Shown here in pieces: positions 54,286-64,000 of a stretch of 64,000 nt of DNA. The notes below the pieces were generated by a model that was not told where the DNA came from, searched no databases, and worked only from the letters and a program-made list of their open reading frames with translations. The stretch is from NCBI GenBank assembly GCA_022494885.1, contig JAGVSM010004562.1:1-64000 (forward strand). Reading direction: 5' to 3'. The position numbers and the translations under genes are program-made. The stretch is from Micrasema longulum (taxonomy: Eukaryota; Arthropoda; Insecta; Trichoptera; Brachycentridae). Within the stretch, counting starts at the first letter, position 1. Each line of letters starts with the position of its first letter.

Positions 54286-54655
54286 AGGGTCGGGACAACG
54301 ACGGCACGAGCCTGAACATTGCCGAACGCCGACGTAGAGCGTACGAACGGGCCAAACCCACCAGGAGAAAACTACCGGATTCCGACCTCACCGCACGCGT
54401 CTTCGAGGCACAAAATTACCGCCAATTTAGATTTACCAACTTCATTTTATTTTGCCTAATATAGTTATTAGAATCCTTCTTTCAAGGTGTTAGCTTGTTA
54501 GCTTCAGTAGTTTAGTTTCGTGAATAAATCTTTGTGTAAAACGTAAGTACCCTGTTTTATTTGCTCTCATTCTGTGCACCCACATAACTTTGTACATCAC
54601 AAAATTAGGCCACCAACTAGGTGCCTACATAAAGGTGGTAACAACACCACTAAAA
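54286..54655 (+). repeat. 5' LTR
   Basis: It aligns with 60,074-60,441 over about 368 bases. Differences include one extra base in CGAGCCTGAAC, a changed stretch after GGGCCAAACC, an extra GTTAGCTT, and TTTATTT for TTTACTT. The first 10 or so bases of the 3' LTR (TGTGTGGCGG) have no match here, so the left end is mutated or was replaced. Confidence 0.85.
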
Positions 54656-54656
54656 G

Positions 54657-54682
54657 TGGTATACCCCGACGTTTGAACACGA
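54657..54682 (+). promoter_or_regulatory. primer binding site, tRNA-Trp-like
   Basis: TGGTATACCCCGACGTTTGA and the following ACACG resemble the complement of the 3' end of tRNA-Trp (TGG, then ACCCCGACG, then TTTGAACACG), with small changes. It starts one base after the LTR homology ends, where a primer site should be. Confidence 0.7.
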
Positions 54683-56086
54683 AAACACAACATTAAACAA
54701 TCAATCACGGTGACCCCATTCAAATTCCATAAAATTGCGCAAAATTTCAGACAGAAATATCTTCGCTTGACAAAATTGTACAACAATTACTTTTTTTCGG
54801 TCGGTACATGAAAAATTTAAAATTTCATTTTTAATTTGATTGCACTTTTAATTTATTTGTAATTAATCAAGGTTAACTTATTGTAAGGTTAATTAATTTA
54901 GTATAATAGAATTATATTATAATAATTATAATATATAATAGAATTAGATTTTTCAAAGACCGAGCGAATCGAGTGAATTTTTCTGTCGGTAACAATCTTC
55001 AATGTAAAAGTAACTAATGTAAATGTAATTAATGTAACTAGTGAATTGATTAAACTGTGATTAATTTCTTAACAATATTACTCGGCCGGGATTAATTCAA
55101 ACAGGTGATTCATAATTTAACTAAAATTATTATAAACAAACATAATATAATACGTTCGAGCGACTCGCTCACCAAAATCGCACGCCGAGTAATACATTCC
55201 TACAACACATATAAATTTTATTTTTTTTTATTTTTCTTGAGTCGAACACACAAACAATTCACACGAACATTTACATAGGGTGCCAGATTGAGTAGAGGTA
55301 CTTACAGGGTACCGGAACATAATTATTTTTGACAAATATTATATGGCGAGACAAGCGTGACGTAGGCATCCGAAAGTTTTCTCCTTGTGAACGCACTGCG
55401 GGAGTAAGTTTTTTTTTACCAGCGAAATCTATCGGAAATATTTTTCAGCTGGCGCAGTCGTGCACAATACTTGCAATTTGTAAAATTTTATTTTTGTAAA
55501 CAACTTGAAACTATCAAACAAACAGATATTCGGGCGGCTAAGCCGACGAATGTTTAACTTAGTACGTGGACATTAGTATCCATACTTTTTTTCTATATAC
55601 ATTATATCGTGTGACTGTACTATATATGTTTATATTTTTAACCTAGGCTATGCATGTTATTATGTGTTACAGATTTGAAGTTTTACCATAAACATTTTAA
55701 ACTTGATATATTGTACAACGGACAATCAAAAGGAATATTAATATTGAGGGGACCACTCAGGCTTGGAGAATACAAATACCTAATAGTTGGAAAATGTGTT
55801 CCGCCGTATGGTAAAATAATTATTTAAATTTTCTGTTTTTAATTTTCTTTTCTATAACTTGCACAGTACATACATAACAAATAGTGACTCTGACATTTAA
55901 AAAATAAATATTTTTGTTTGAAATTTAAATTTAAATTTAAATCTAATAATTTAAACTTAACTTTTTAATACAACTACACTCATTATTGAATACTTTTATT
56001 TCAATATTTTAACTTATACTGTAATCATTATTACATACATTTTTCTGAATTTTTTTTTTAAAAACGAATATTTTAAACTGTAAACA
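54683..56086 (+). other. retrotransposon leader region
   Basis: 1.4 kb of AT-rich sequence with no coding frame, long for a leader of such an element. It contains a second primer-site-like word (TGGCGCAGTCG at 55,450-55,460) and may include inserted sequence. Confidence 0.6.
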
Positions 56087-56965
56087 ATGGCTAACAAGGA
56101 CAACACTGACTTGACAAATATCAACACAGCAAACAACATGTTCCACACGGATAGGATTAGCGTTAAACTACCACAGCTATGGGTGAACAACATCGAACTT
56201 TGGTTTAAACAGATAGAAGCACAATTCGAGTTGGCAAACATAGTTTCAGAAGACGCACGTTATAGTCACTTAGTGTCAAAACTTGAACAAGCGCACATAG
56301 AACAAGTTTCAGATATTTTACTCATGGAACCGAACCGAGCAAAATATACGAGGCTGAAGGAAGCTATAATCCAACGCATGGGCTGTCCACAGGACAGAAG
56401 GAGAGAAAAACTGTTTTCTTCCTTACAGCTTGGGGATCGAAACCCATCCAGCCTACTTAGAGAGATGCGGACGCTAGCAATAGGTTTACAAATAGACGAA
56501 ACGACGTTGCAATACTTGTGGATACAACAACTGCCCAAGACGATCCAAGCGCATTTAGCCATAAGCGAAGATGACTGGGATAGGCAAGCGACGATAGCAG
56601 ATCGCCTAATACAGGTGTACACACAGGATAATGTAGCGGTAGTAGGTACCAACAATAAAAATAACATTTGTAGTTTAGAACAGTCCGTACAAGCTCTAAC
56701 CCATAAGGTAGAGAGTTTATTTCACACAATCAACAAACAGCATAGTCACAACAACAATAACAATAGATTCAAACACACAACAAGTAACAGCAGTAACAAT
56801 TCCAATAACAACAAATACAACAACAATTTCAACAAAACAAGCTATAGGGCCAACGGAAATAACAAGAAAACTATTCTTTGTTACTTCCACACAAAATTTG
56901 GCGATCAAGCTAAGAAATGCGTCACACCATGTGAATTTAAACCGCATCTAGCTTCAAAAAACTAG
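56087..56965 (+). CDS. gag: retrotransposon Gag
   Basis: 292 residues, structural capsid/nucleocapsid protein. The first 200 residues contain a capsid-like region with [20 protein letters not shown] and [17 protein letters not shown], similar to gag of insect Ty3/gypsy elements. Residues about 215-262 form an Asn-rich linker. A zinc knuckle follows with C265, H268, C278 and C282 (C-H-C-C). The gag frame ends at TAG 56,963-56,965, directly after AAAAAAC, so pol is probably made by -1 frameshifting. The Met is the first in frame after a long upstream region. The frame is intact. Confidence 0.88.
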   Translation: MANKDNTDLTNINTANNMFHTDRISVKLPQLWVNNIELWFKQIEAQFELANIVSEDARYSHLVSKLEQAHIEQVSDILLMEPNRAKYTRLKEAIIQRMGCPQDRRREKLFSSLQLGDRNPSSLLREMRTLAIGLQIDETTLQYLWIQQLPKTIQAHLAISEDDWDRQATIADRLIQVYTQDNVAVVGTNNKNNICSLEQSVQALTHKVESLFHTINKQHSHNNNNNRFKHTTSNSSNNSNNNKYNNNFNKTSYRANGNNKKTILCYFHTKFGDQAKKCVTPCEFKPHLASKN

Positions 56966-59055
56966 ATGGTCGAATCATAGCGGAGGCGGCTGATTCAACC
57001 AACACAACACGTCTCTTTGTTAAAGATCGTGATACCGGTGTGTCATACCTCGTTGACTCCGGATCGGAAATATCATTAATTCCTAGATCTTTACACAAAC
57101 GCCATGGAGAAAAGTCTAAGCTAATTCTCTATGCAGCGAACGGGACTACGATCCAGAATTTCGGAGTTACCACGGTAACACTGAATCTGGGATGTAAACA
57201 AATGTTTACATGGAAGTTTATAATAGCGGATACGACACGCCCTATTATAGGAGCAGATTTTCTCCACAACTTCCACCTGTTAGTAGATGTTAGGAACAAA
57301 CGGTTAGTAGACAATACAAACGGCAAGATAGTCAGAGCATTTGACATCTCCACAAACAACAACATAACATGTTCCATATCATTAACAGACAAAACCAACA
57401 TTTACCACTCACTCATATTGAAGTATCCACAACTAGTAGATATCAATAAACCATACGCAGGGCTGGATAAACACAACACAATCCACCATATAGATACCCG
57501 TGGCAAACCCGTTATGTGTAAGACTCGTCGGCTGTCCCCAGAACTACTGAGGCAGGCGAAGCAAGAGTTCGATCACATGGTGGCTCAAGGTATTTGTAGA
57601 CCCTCCAAGAGTGAGTGGGCCTCTCCATTGCATATGGTGAAGAAGAGCGATGGTACTTATCGCCCTTGTGGCGATTACCGTAGCTTAAACGCACAGACGG
57701 TACCTGATCGTTATTCCTTGCCACATATCCACGATATATGCAATGACTTATTTAACTGTAAAATTTTTTCCAAAATTGACTTACAACGAGCATATCACCA
57801 AATTCCAATTAATGAAACCGACATTAAAAAGACAGCTATAACCACACCATTCGGGTTATTTGAATTTGTAAGAATGCCATTCGGACTATCATGCGCTGCA
57901 CAAACATTCCAACGGCACATCAACGAAGTCACAAGAGGTCTAGAAGGAGTACACGCATATATCGACGATATATTGATCGCTTCACCAGACGAAGAAACAC
58001 ATGTGGAACACTTAAAAGCTTTGTTCCAGCGACTTCAAGATCATGGAATGGTGGTAAACCCATCTAAATGCGAGTTTGCCAAGAAAACACTGTTATTTCT
58101 TGGTTATGAAATTTCGGCTGAAGGCATCGGACCCTCGCCAACAAAAGTGGAAGCCATCACGAACCTCAACAAGCCAGAAACCATTAAGCAGTTGAGAAGA
58201 TTCTTGGCCATGGGAAACTTCTACCGAAGATTCATACCACGAGCAGCACACAAATTGATACGACTACACGATTACCTCAAGGGAGCAAAAAAGAATGACA
58301 ACAGAAAAGTAGAGTGGAACGAAGTCACTACACACGATTTCGAAGAGGTCAAGAACTCGCTGATCAACGCCACTAAGCTTAGCTACCCAGAGGAAAGCAG
58401 CAAGATGTCAGTGTGGACAGACGCCTCAGATTACGCAATCGGAGGCGTGCTACAACAAACCACAGACGGCATCAACTACAAACCGATAAGTTTCTTCTCA
58501 AAAAAGTTGAACAAGGCTCAGTGTTCATATAGTACGTACGACAGGGAACTACTAGCCATTTTTGAGACTGTAAGGTACTTTCAACATTATCTGGAGGGCA
58601 GAGAATTCTGTATATACACGGACCATAAACCACTACAATTCGTGTTTAGAAGGAAAAGTCACGACAAAGAAAGCCCCAGACAACTCAGATATCTAGACTA
58701 CATCTCACAGTTCAGCACGGACATCAAATACATAAAAGGAGAAGACAACGTCGTCGCTGATACCTTATCAAGAATCGACATGATCGAACAAGAGGCAAAC
58801 ATATCGTTCGAAAAGATCCATAAAGAACAAAGGCAGGACAACGAACTACTCGCACTCTTGGACGACAAGAACACTGCTCTGAACCTGATCAAAACCAACA
58901 TGCAGGGACAAGAAATCGTCTTCGATCTCAACAAAGGCAACATGCGACCGTACATCCAAAAAACGCTACAGAGATCTTTCTTCAACCAAGTGCATAACCT
59001 CAACCATGCAGGAGCCGACGCCACGACCAAGACCATCAGTCAAAGAGGCGTCTGA
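56941..59055 (+). CDS. pol: retrotransposon Pol, protease-RT-RNase H part (up to the frameshift)
   Basis: The frame is open from before the gag stop. Counting from a GTG at 57,040, residues 6-8 are the protease DSG, followed by IIGADFL. The reverse transcriptase has [45 protein letters not shown] and the catalytic YIDD at 307-310. RNase H has [15 protein letters not shown] (Asp 461), [10 protein letters not shown] and IYTDHKPL. A linker and the first half of the integrase zinc finger (VHNLNHAG) follow, then a stop at 59,055. There is no separate start codon, since Pol should be translated as a Gag-Pol fusion. Confidence 0.9.
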   Translation, partial: TASSFKKLDGRIIAEAADSTNTTRLFVKDRDTGVSYLVDSGSEISLIPRSLHKRHGEKSKLILYAANGTTIQNFGVTTVTLNLGCKQMFTWKFIIADTTRPIIGADFLHNFHLLVDVRNKRLVDNTNGKIVRAFDISTNNNITCSISLTDKTNIYHSLILKYPQLVDINKPYAGLDKHNTIHHIDTRGKPVMCKTRRLSPELLRQAKQEFDHMVAQGICRPSKSEWASPLHMVKKSDGTYRPCGDYRSLNAQTVPDRYSLPHIHDICNDLFNCKIFSKIDLQRAYHQIPINETDIKKTAITTPFGLFEFVRMPFGLSCAAQTFQRHINEVTRGLEGVHAYIDDILIASPDEETHVEHLKALFQRLQDHGMVVNPSKCEFAKKTLLFLGYEISAEGIGPSPTKVEAITNLNKPETIKQLRRFLAMGNFYRRFIPRAAHKLIRLHDYLKGAKKNDNRKVEWNEVTTHDFEEVKNSLINATKLSYPEESSKMSVWTDASDYAIGGVLQQTTDGINYKPISFFSKKLNKAQCSYSTYDRELLAIFETVRYFQHYLEGREFCIYTDHKPLQFVFRRKSHDKESPRQLRYLDYISQFSTDIKYIKGEDNVVADTLSRIDMIEQEANISFEKIHKEQRQDNELLALLDDKNTALNLIKTNMQGQEIVFDLNKGNMRPYIQKTLQRSFFNQVHNLNHAGADATTKTISQRGV
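56956..56962 (+). promoter_or_regulatory. -1 ribosomal slippery heptamer at the gag stop
   Basis: In the gag frame the bases split as A AAA AAC followed by TAG. This is the canonical X XXY YYZ heptamer. The pol frame is the -1 frame and is open across this point. A downstream stem or pseudoknot was not verified. Confidence 0.8.
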
Positions 59056-60044
59056 AAAATATGAAAGCAGACTGCGCAGCTTGGACGAAGGCCTGCATAC
59101 CCTGTCAGAAGAGCAAAGTCAACAAACACACGAGGACACTGATCATCAAGATCGACATGCCGAGACAGAAATTCTGCGTGGTCCATGTCGACCTCATCGG
59201 ACCTTTTCCACCATCAGAGGGACTGAGGTACTGCCTCACATGTATCGACCGATACACTCGATGGGCGGAAGTAATCCCTATCGCAGATATCCAGACCCAC
59301 ACAATCATCAGAGCCATCTGGGACAACTGGATTGCGAGATACGGCGTACCGGAGAAAATTATAACTGATCAGGGTAGGCAATTCATGTCTACGGACTTTA
59401 ACTTGTTTTGTTCCAGATCAGGCATAGCACACTCCAACACGACGCCTTACCATCCACAAAGTAATGGCATGATCGAGCGATTTCATAGAACGCTGAAGAC
59501 GGCCATTAAAGCTCACCACCCTGTTCCGTGGACAAAATCGATCAGCACCATACTACTCGGACTGAGGGCCACACTGCGCACGAATGCAGAGCACCCAGTA
59601 GCAGAGATGCTGTATGGGTGCAAACTAAAGTTACCAGCAGACATCCTGGAGCAGACGAACGACTACATTGACCCGGACTCCTACACTAGGCAACTGGTAA
59701 AGTTCATGCAAAACGTCAAACCAAGGCCAGTCGAGCACCACAATAAAGGTAACGTTTTCATCCACCCGGAACTAAAGAGAGCCACACACTTGTTTCTGAG
59801 GGACGACAGAGTGTACAAAACCCTGATGCCGAACTACAAGGGGCCCTACAAGGTCATCACCAGGGCGGAAAAGACGGTAACACTGGACGTGGATGGCGAA
59901 CATAAAAAGGTTTCGCTGGACAGGTGCAAGCCGGCGTTCCAGACAGCGGAAGAACGAGCCAGTCCAGCAGAAACGGAAACACCAACAGAACAACCGGCAT
60001 ACACAACGCGTAGCGGCAGGAGGGTGATACAGCGTCAGTTTTGA
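59046..60044 (+). pseudogene. pol: retrotransposon Pol, integrase part, frame-shifted from the rest
   Basis: Continues Pol in a frame one base off. It opens with the second half of the integrase zinc finger (ACIPCQKSKV). The catalytic core has D44 (HVDLIGPFP), D103 (IITDQGRQF) and E139 (GMIERFHR), counted from the Met at 59,061, so the D,D35E spacing is normal. The C-terminus has a chromatin/DNA-binding-like segment (YKGPYKVITRAEKTV) and ends TTRSGRRVIQRQF. A single base lost at about 59,050-59,060 explains the break. All catalytic residues remain. Confidence 0.88.
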
Positions 60045-60061
60045 AAAACAGATTTCAAAAC

Positions 60062-60073
60062 TTGGAAGGGGGC
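60062..60073 (+). promoter_or_regulatory. polypurine tract
   Basis: GGAAGGGGGC directly precedes the TGTGTGG start of the 3' LTR, as expected for plus-strand priming. Confidence 0.7.
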
Positions 60074-60441
60074 TGTGTGGCGGGTCGACAACGACGGCAC
60101 GAGCCGAACATTGCCGAACGCCGACGTAGAGCGTACGAACGGGCCAAACCGGCTAGGAGAGAAAACTACCGGATTCCGACCTCACCGCACGCGTCTTCGA
60201 GGCACAAAATTACCGCCAATTTAGATTTACCAACTTCATTTTATTTTGCCTAATATAGTTATTAGAATCCTTCTTTCAATGTGTTAGCTTCAGTAGTTTA
60301 GTTTCGTGAATAAATCTTTGTGTAAAACGTAAGTACCCTGTTTTACTTGCTCTCATTCTGTGCACCCACATAACTTTGTACATCACAAAATTAGGCCACC
60401 AACTAGGTGCCTACATAAAGGTGGTAACATCACCACTAAAA
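60074..60441 (+). repeat. 3' LTR
   Basis: It starts TGTGTGGCGGGTCGACAACG and ends near CACCACTAAAA. It carries GTGAATAAATCTTTGTG, whose AATAAA may be the poly-A signal. No simple TG...CA boundary fits both copies. Confidence 0.85.
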
Positions 60442-61690
60442 TAGTAAAACATTATTATTGTTAATAAAATATAATGGTAAGCTGCGCATAATCGCTTCTA
60501 CACACGGTTCGCCCCTGCTATGGAGTACTGTGAACAGAGGTGAGAGCCAATGGATTTGAGGTTACGTACATTAAAGAGGTATTTAATGAGTATTTTTTTT
60601 TACTAAGAGCAAATAACGTTAGTAACGTTGTACACGCTGGGTTCTAAGTTCAGCAACTAGCAAACTAATTTAGCTTAAAAGAAATGGCGTGACGTCGTAG
60701 TTAAAAAACAGCTTCTTTTCGCAATTGCTAAATGTCAACTCATCAAATCCGTACAAATTAGGTAGAAAATATTAACTAGTAAATATTTATTCCACATAAT
60801 TAAATATCTACTAGTGTAAATTTAACGGGAAAGGTTAAAACAACTTTCAACGAATTTCTGCACGAGCGAATTTTTTATGCGCTAACTTTCATAATATAAT
60901 TTCGTTTTCAAGAAAGAAAATAAATTTTTGTACTACGATTATTATTATTCAAGATCTCTCGAGATAGGCTGATAGTCTCGTTATCTTCAGGACCCTAGAC
61001 AATATTCCCTAAGGGTAGATTTGGGTTCGGAAGAGGCGAGTACATTAAAACTATTACTTCGTCAAATATTTTTTTGCGAGGAATTCACTCGAGGGAGTGA
61101 TTCTTGGAGTAAGTCTATTGTACGCTGTTAACAGATTTTTTACGGTAAAGAAATGCGAAAGAGGAAGATTTTGTATCAACTCGTGTCCTTTGGGACGGAT
61201 TTTATTATGGACAAGTGAGGATAATGGGAGATCACGCGTATTATCACATACTAGCAAAATGGTCATTCATGAAAAGAGAAGAAAAATTGATTTTCAATTG
61301 GTGTACGTAGGTACGCATTCGAACAATGGAATTCAAAAATGGATGAAAAAAAAAGTTTTTTTGGAAATATTTGTTAAAAGTCATTTTTTTTACCATACAC
61401 GGCTTACTGCCTTTTATGAAATTTAAAATAAAGTAATGAGACATTGTTTTTACAAGTGATGTAAATAAACAATATACATTAAATATAGTAATTTATCTTA
61501 GAAGTAAAATACGAGTGATACATGTCTCCACAAATTTGAAATATCCACTGACCGGTTTCATCGCTTTCGCGACATCTTCGAGACTGGTATCTTTATTAAG
61601 AAATTCAATGTATTTATACAAAACAGGGGTAAGGACGGAGAATCAAAAATTATATGACACTAAATTGAATTTAACTATTTTTACCAGATG

Positions 61691-61767
61691 TTATTAAATA
61701 TTTATATATAACCACTTACCGATTGACCACTTGCCGGCGTAAGTGGTTATATATAAATATTAAATAA
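61691..61767. repeat. 29-base hairpin inside PLE-2
   Basis: The arms end ATATATAACCACTTAC and GTAAGTGGTTATATAT, pair at 28 of 29 bases, and enclose a 19-base loop (GATTGACCACTTGCC within it). Confidence 0.85.
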
Positions 61768-61994
61768 CATTTAGTTAAATGTTTGACCACAAAGTTAATG
61801 CTTTACATATTAACCATACATTATTTTTGTCTTAAGAATTATTAACAAAGTGTGTCGGGTTAACTAATGAGTTGATATAATAATATTTTAATCAGTTTAA
61901 GTATGGTATAAAATCTATATTTTTTTATTGTTACATCCCTCGTGAGTTTTATTTCAGTCAGTTTCTGAAAAAAAAAGGGTAAAAAGCCATTAGT

Positions 61995-62303
61995 AAAATT
62001 ATTAAAATGGGTAAAGCAATGTGGAATACATGTGTGTAAGCTGTTCAATAAGTAATTCTACGTCGGGGCTATTTTTTAATTGATCAATTTCGATAATTTC
62101 CTGTTTGTCAACATGAATTATTTTTACATTGTTTTTTAAATCAAAGAAATGTTTATGTTCTATTGAGCGATTGACAAATTTGAATTATCTTTATTATTAA
62201 ACCGTAAATCTATATGCTTTTATGCGTTAAAGCTCTACGCGTTTGGCCTACGTAGCATGTATTTTTAAAACCGTTACAATTAAGAAGGAAAGTTCCCGAG
62301 TTC
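61995..62303 (-). pseudogene. GIY-YIG endonuclease fragment of PLE-2, frameshifted
   Basis: The reverse strand reads SGTFLLNCNGFKNTCYVGQT then RRALTHKS and a stop. This holds the NCN...YVGQTRRA signature of Penelope GIY-YIG domains. In another frame it continues FVNRSIEHKHFFDLKNNVKI then IHVDKQEIIEIDQLKNS and LLIEQLTH, which is where the domain should go on. At least one frameshift has broken it. Confidence 0.72.
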
Positions 62304-63087
62304 ACATTGCACCTAAAGGCCATAAACTTGACAAACATAAAATTCTCGAAATTAATAGACTAAAAAATAAACTAACACACGTGTATTCCGCATGACTATA
62401 TCTATTGTAATAATTTGACTAATGACTTTTTACCCTTTATTTTTCAGAAATTGACAGAAATTAAATTCACGAGGGATGGGACAATAAAAACTATATACGA
62501 GTATATGCAATACTTAAAATCATTAAAATATCATTATATCAACTCATTAATTTACCCGAAATACTCTATTAATGATATCTATTAATGATAATTTACTTTT
62601 ATACAATTTAGAATTTTCTATCCCTGTTTTGTGTTAAATATTGAATATAATAATAAAGATATCAGTCTCAAAGATGTCGCGAAAGCGATGAAACCGGTCA
62701 CTTGATATTCCAAATGTGTGAATTATAGTATCAATCGTCTTTTATTTCTAAAATAATTTCAATAAACTTCCATCAATAATTTTTACTTATATAGGATTTT
62801 AATATAGTATATAATGCAATAGTTGGTTTGACATTCTACGCAAATTGCTGATAAGCGATAAAAACGATAATTTTCTTACTGACCGATATAGGCTCGGATT
62901 GCATTTCTACACAATTGCGACCGACCTCCACTTTTCGCTGGATCAAACAGCCACACTAGTAGCAACTGCTGGCGCTGGCTCCTCAGCCAAGAGCGAAACA
63001 AGGCGCGACTCCCTAGTCTCTTTGTTACTCTTTCCCCAATACATTACGCGCCTTAAATAAATAATAACTTAGTATTAACTCTCAGAA

Positions 63088-63165
63088 CCCCTGTGACCTT
63101 CGTCTACCATGCTTGAGGTCCAGGTTGAAGTCCTAGAAAAGTTGGCATGAAAAATTTGTTCAAAA
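63088..63165 (+). repeat. SINE-A head fragment
   Basis: CTACCATGCTTGAGGTCCAG and TTGGCATGAAAAATTTGTTC resemble the tRNA-like head of SINE-A with decay. No body follows. Confidence 0.4.
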
Positions 63166-64000
63166 CTTATTATTTTTATCTTCTGTTGTTTTGTTATGTA
63201 TGGTAAAGTTATGGGTGTGAATACTTAAAAAAAAAATGTATTAAATTTGACAATATTTTTACGTTTAAATTATTTTATTTAGACAATTACACGAGTATTA
63301 GAATTTTGTTTTATGTTTAATTTCATATTTTATTAAAGGCATAAGATGTTTAGTAAATAAATAAAAATGTATACACAAAAACTATTATAATGAGAAAAGT
63401 GGTACCTTAAAAACAGCTTAAAATCTTGTAAAATATAACCAAAAATATTATAGTACAATTATTAATATTTCTTCTTGGGCCTATGATATTTGAGTATTTA
63501 ACCGGTTTTGTTTTTACTTTTAAATTATTTTTATTTGTTGCCAAGCACAGGGCTATAATTTAAAATATTCTTAACCTTCAAGATATAAAAGAGAGTACTA
63601 TGCGAATCAAAAAATAAAAACACGAACTTTTATTGTATTGAATGAAATAAATTTAAAAAACTAGAAACATAAATTCACGTGAATTAACATTTGAAATTGC
63701 AATTGTCTTGTTTTTTTAATATATTTTAGTTTATTTGATACAAATTCAAGAGAAACGAAGATGTTGATTCATCATTGATTAACAATAAAACAAGAGACTA
63801 ACCCTTATCTTTGCTGACCATGACAATAGTAGAATAATAAGAGTAACGGGCTGAATCATGCTGTGAACGAACAATTTTGTTTTGCCCTTTTATTAGACTC
63901 AATTCATTAAGTGCATATTCGAACTCAATGCTATTAGTTTTAATCGGATAATCAAATTATTATGTCTAAATTATATGGCTTTTATTAGTACAAATGTGTA

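Larger units (their letters stand above)
54286..60441 (+). mobile_element. Ty3/gypsy LTR retrotransposon, CsRn1-like
   Basis: A 6.2 kb element: 5' LTR, tRNA-Trp-like primer site, 1.4 kb leader, gag, pol (protease, reverse transcriptase, RNase H, integrase in Ty3/gypsy order), polypurine tract, 3' LTR. A C-H-C-C rather than C-C-H-C zinc knuckle in Gag, together with a tRNA-Trp primer, is the pattern I know from CsRn1-clade elements. There is no env. A frameshift in pol and a handful of LTR differences show moderate age. No clear target duplication is found, partly because the left end of the 5' LTR is altered. Confidence 0.88.
61545..62710. repeat. Penelope-like element remnant (PLE-2) with inverted terminal arms
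   Basis: The left arm (ACCGGTTTCATCGCTTTCGC, then GACATCTTCGAGACTGGTAT) and right arm (ATATCAGTCTCAAAGATGTC, then GCGAAAGCGATGAAACCGGT) are reverse complements. Inner arms also pair (ACATCCCTCGTGAGTTT with TTCACGAGGGATG). A GIY-YIG fragment and a further hairpin lie between them. It is a different family from PLE-1. Confidence 0.72.
50297..64000 (-). other. upstream intron or 5' flank of tutl
   Basis: No signal-peptide or N-terminal Ig1 exon was recognised. It contains a LINE end (50,600-51,060), a dispersed repeat, the LTR retrotransposon and a Penelope-like element. The stretch 51,100-53,560 shows only short unrecognised frames. 60,442-61,540 and 62,715-64,000 are AT-rich with nothing clear except a SINE-A head near 63,090. 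Confidence 0.6.

Noticed and set aside
56087..60044. Errantivirus with an envelope gene
   Set aside because: No third frame exists between the integrase stop and the 3' LTR; only about 30 bases separate them.

Overview
This is a window of an insect nuclear genome. It is AT-rich and full of transposons. Its one host gene is spread over introns with ordinary GT-AG junctions. The order of insect is not fixed by the sequence; Lepidoptera is a guess from the style of the repeats and was not tested.

The host gene is on the minus strand. It is the 3' two thirds of turtle (tutl), the insect member of the Turtle/Dasm1/IGSF9 family of neuronal adhesion proteins. Twelve coding exons join with matching phases from 50,296 down to a stop at 14,785, giving about 1,071 residues: the end of Ig1, Ig2 to Ig5, two fibronectin III (FN3) domains, one membrane helix and a Pro/Ser/Arg-rich cytoplasmic tail. 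A thirteenth, 84-base exon at 21,410-21,493 fits as an alternative to the 87-base exon at 22,008-22,094. The exons for the signal peptide and the start of Ig1 were not found and probably lie beyond 64,000.

Everything else is intron, flank or mobile DNA. (a) 1-14,784 is 3' flank: LINE tails, three tRNA-derived SINE families, a MITE and a Penelope-like element with a GIY-YIG fragment. (b) 14,785-29,422 holds most exons, separated by small to medium introns. (c) 29,423-50,013 has two long introns around the Ig2 exon, with RTE-like LINE ends, foldback Penelope-type repeats, a GGGCCCC-ended inverted-repeat family, a piggyBac-type element with TTAA at both ends, and a 40-base minisatellite against the Ig1 splice donor. 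(d) 50,297-64,000 is upstream intron or flank. It holds a nearly whole 6.2 kb Ty3/gypsy retrotransposon (54,286-60,441) with features of the CsRn1 clade, and a second Penelope-like element.

The retrotransposon keeps both LTRs, a tRNA-Trp-like primer site, gag, a canonical -1 slippery site at the gag stop, and pol. A frameshift breaks pol inside the integrase zinc finger, so this copy probably cannot move by itself. The most unusual host-gene observations are the minisatellite that repeats the real splice donor, and the two phase-matched exons in the FN3 linker.
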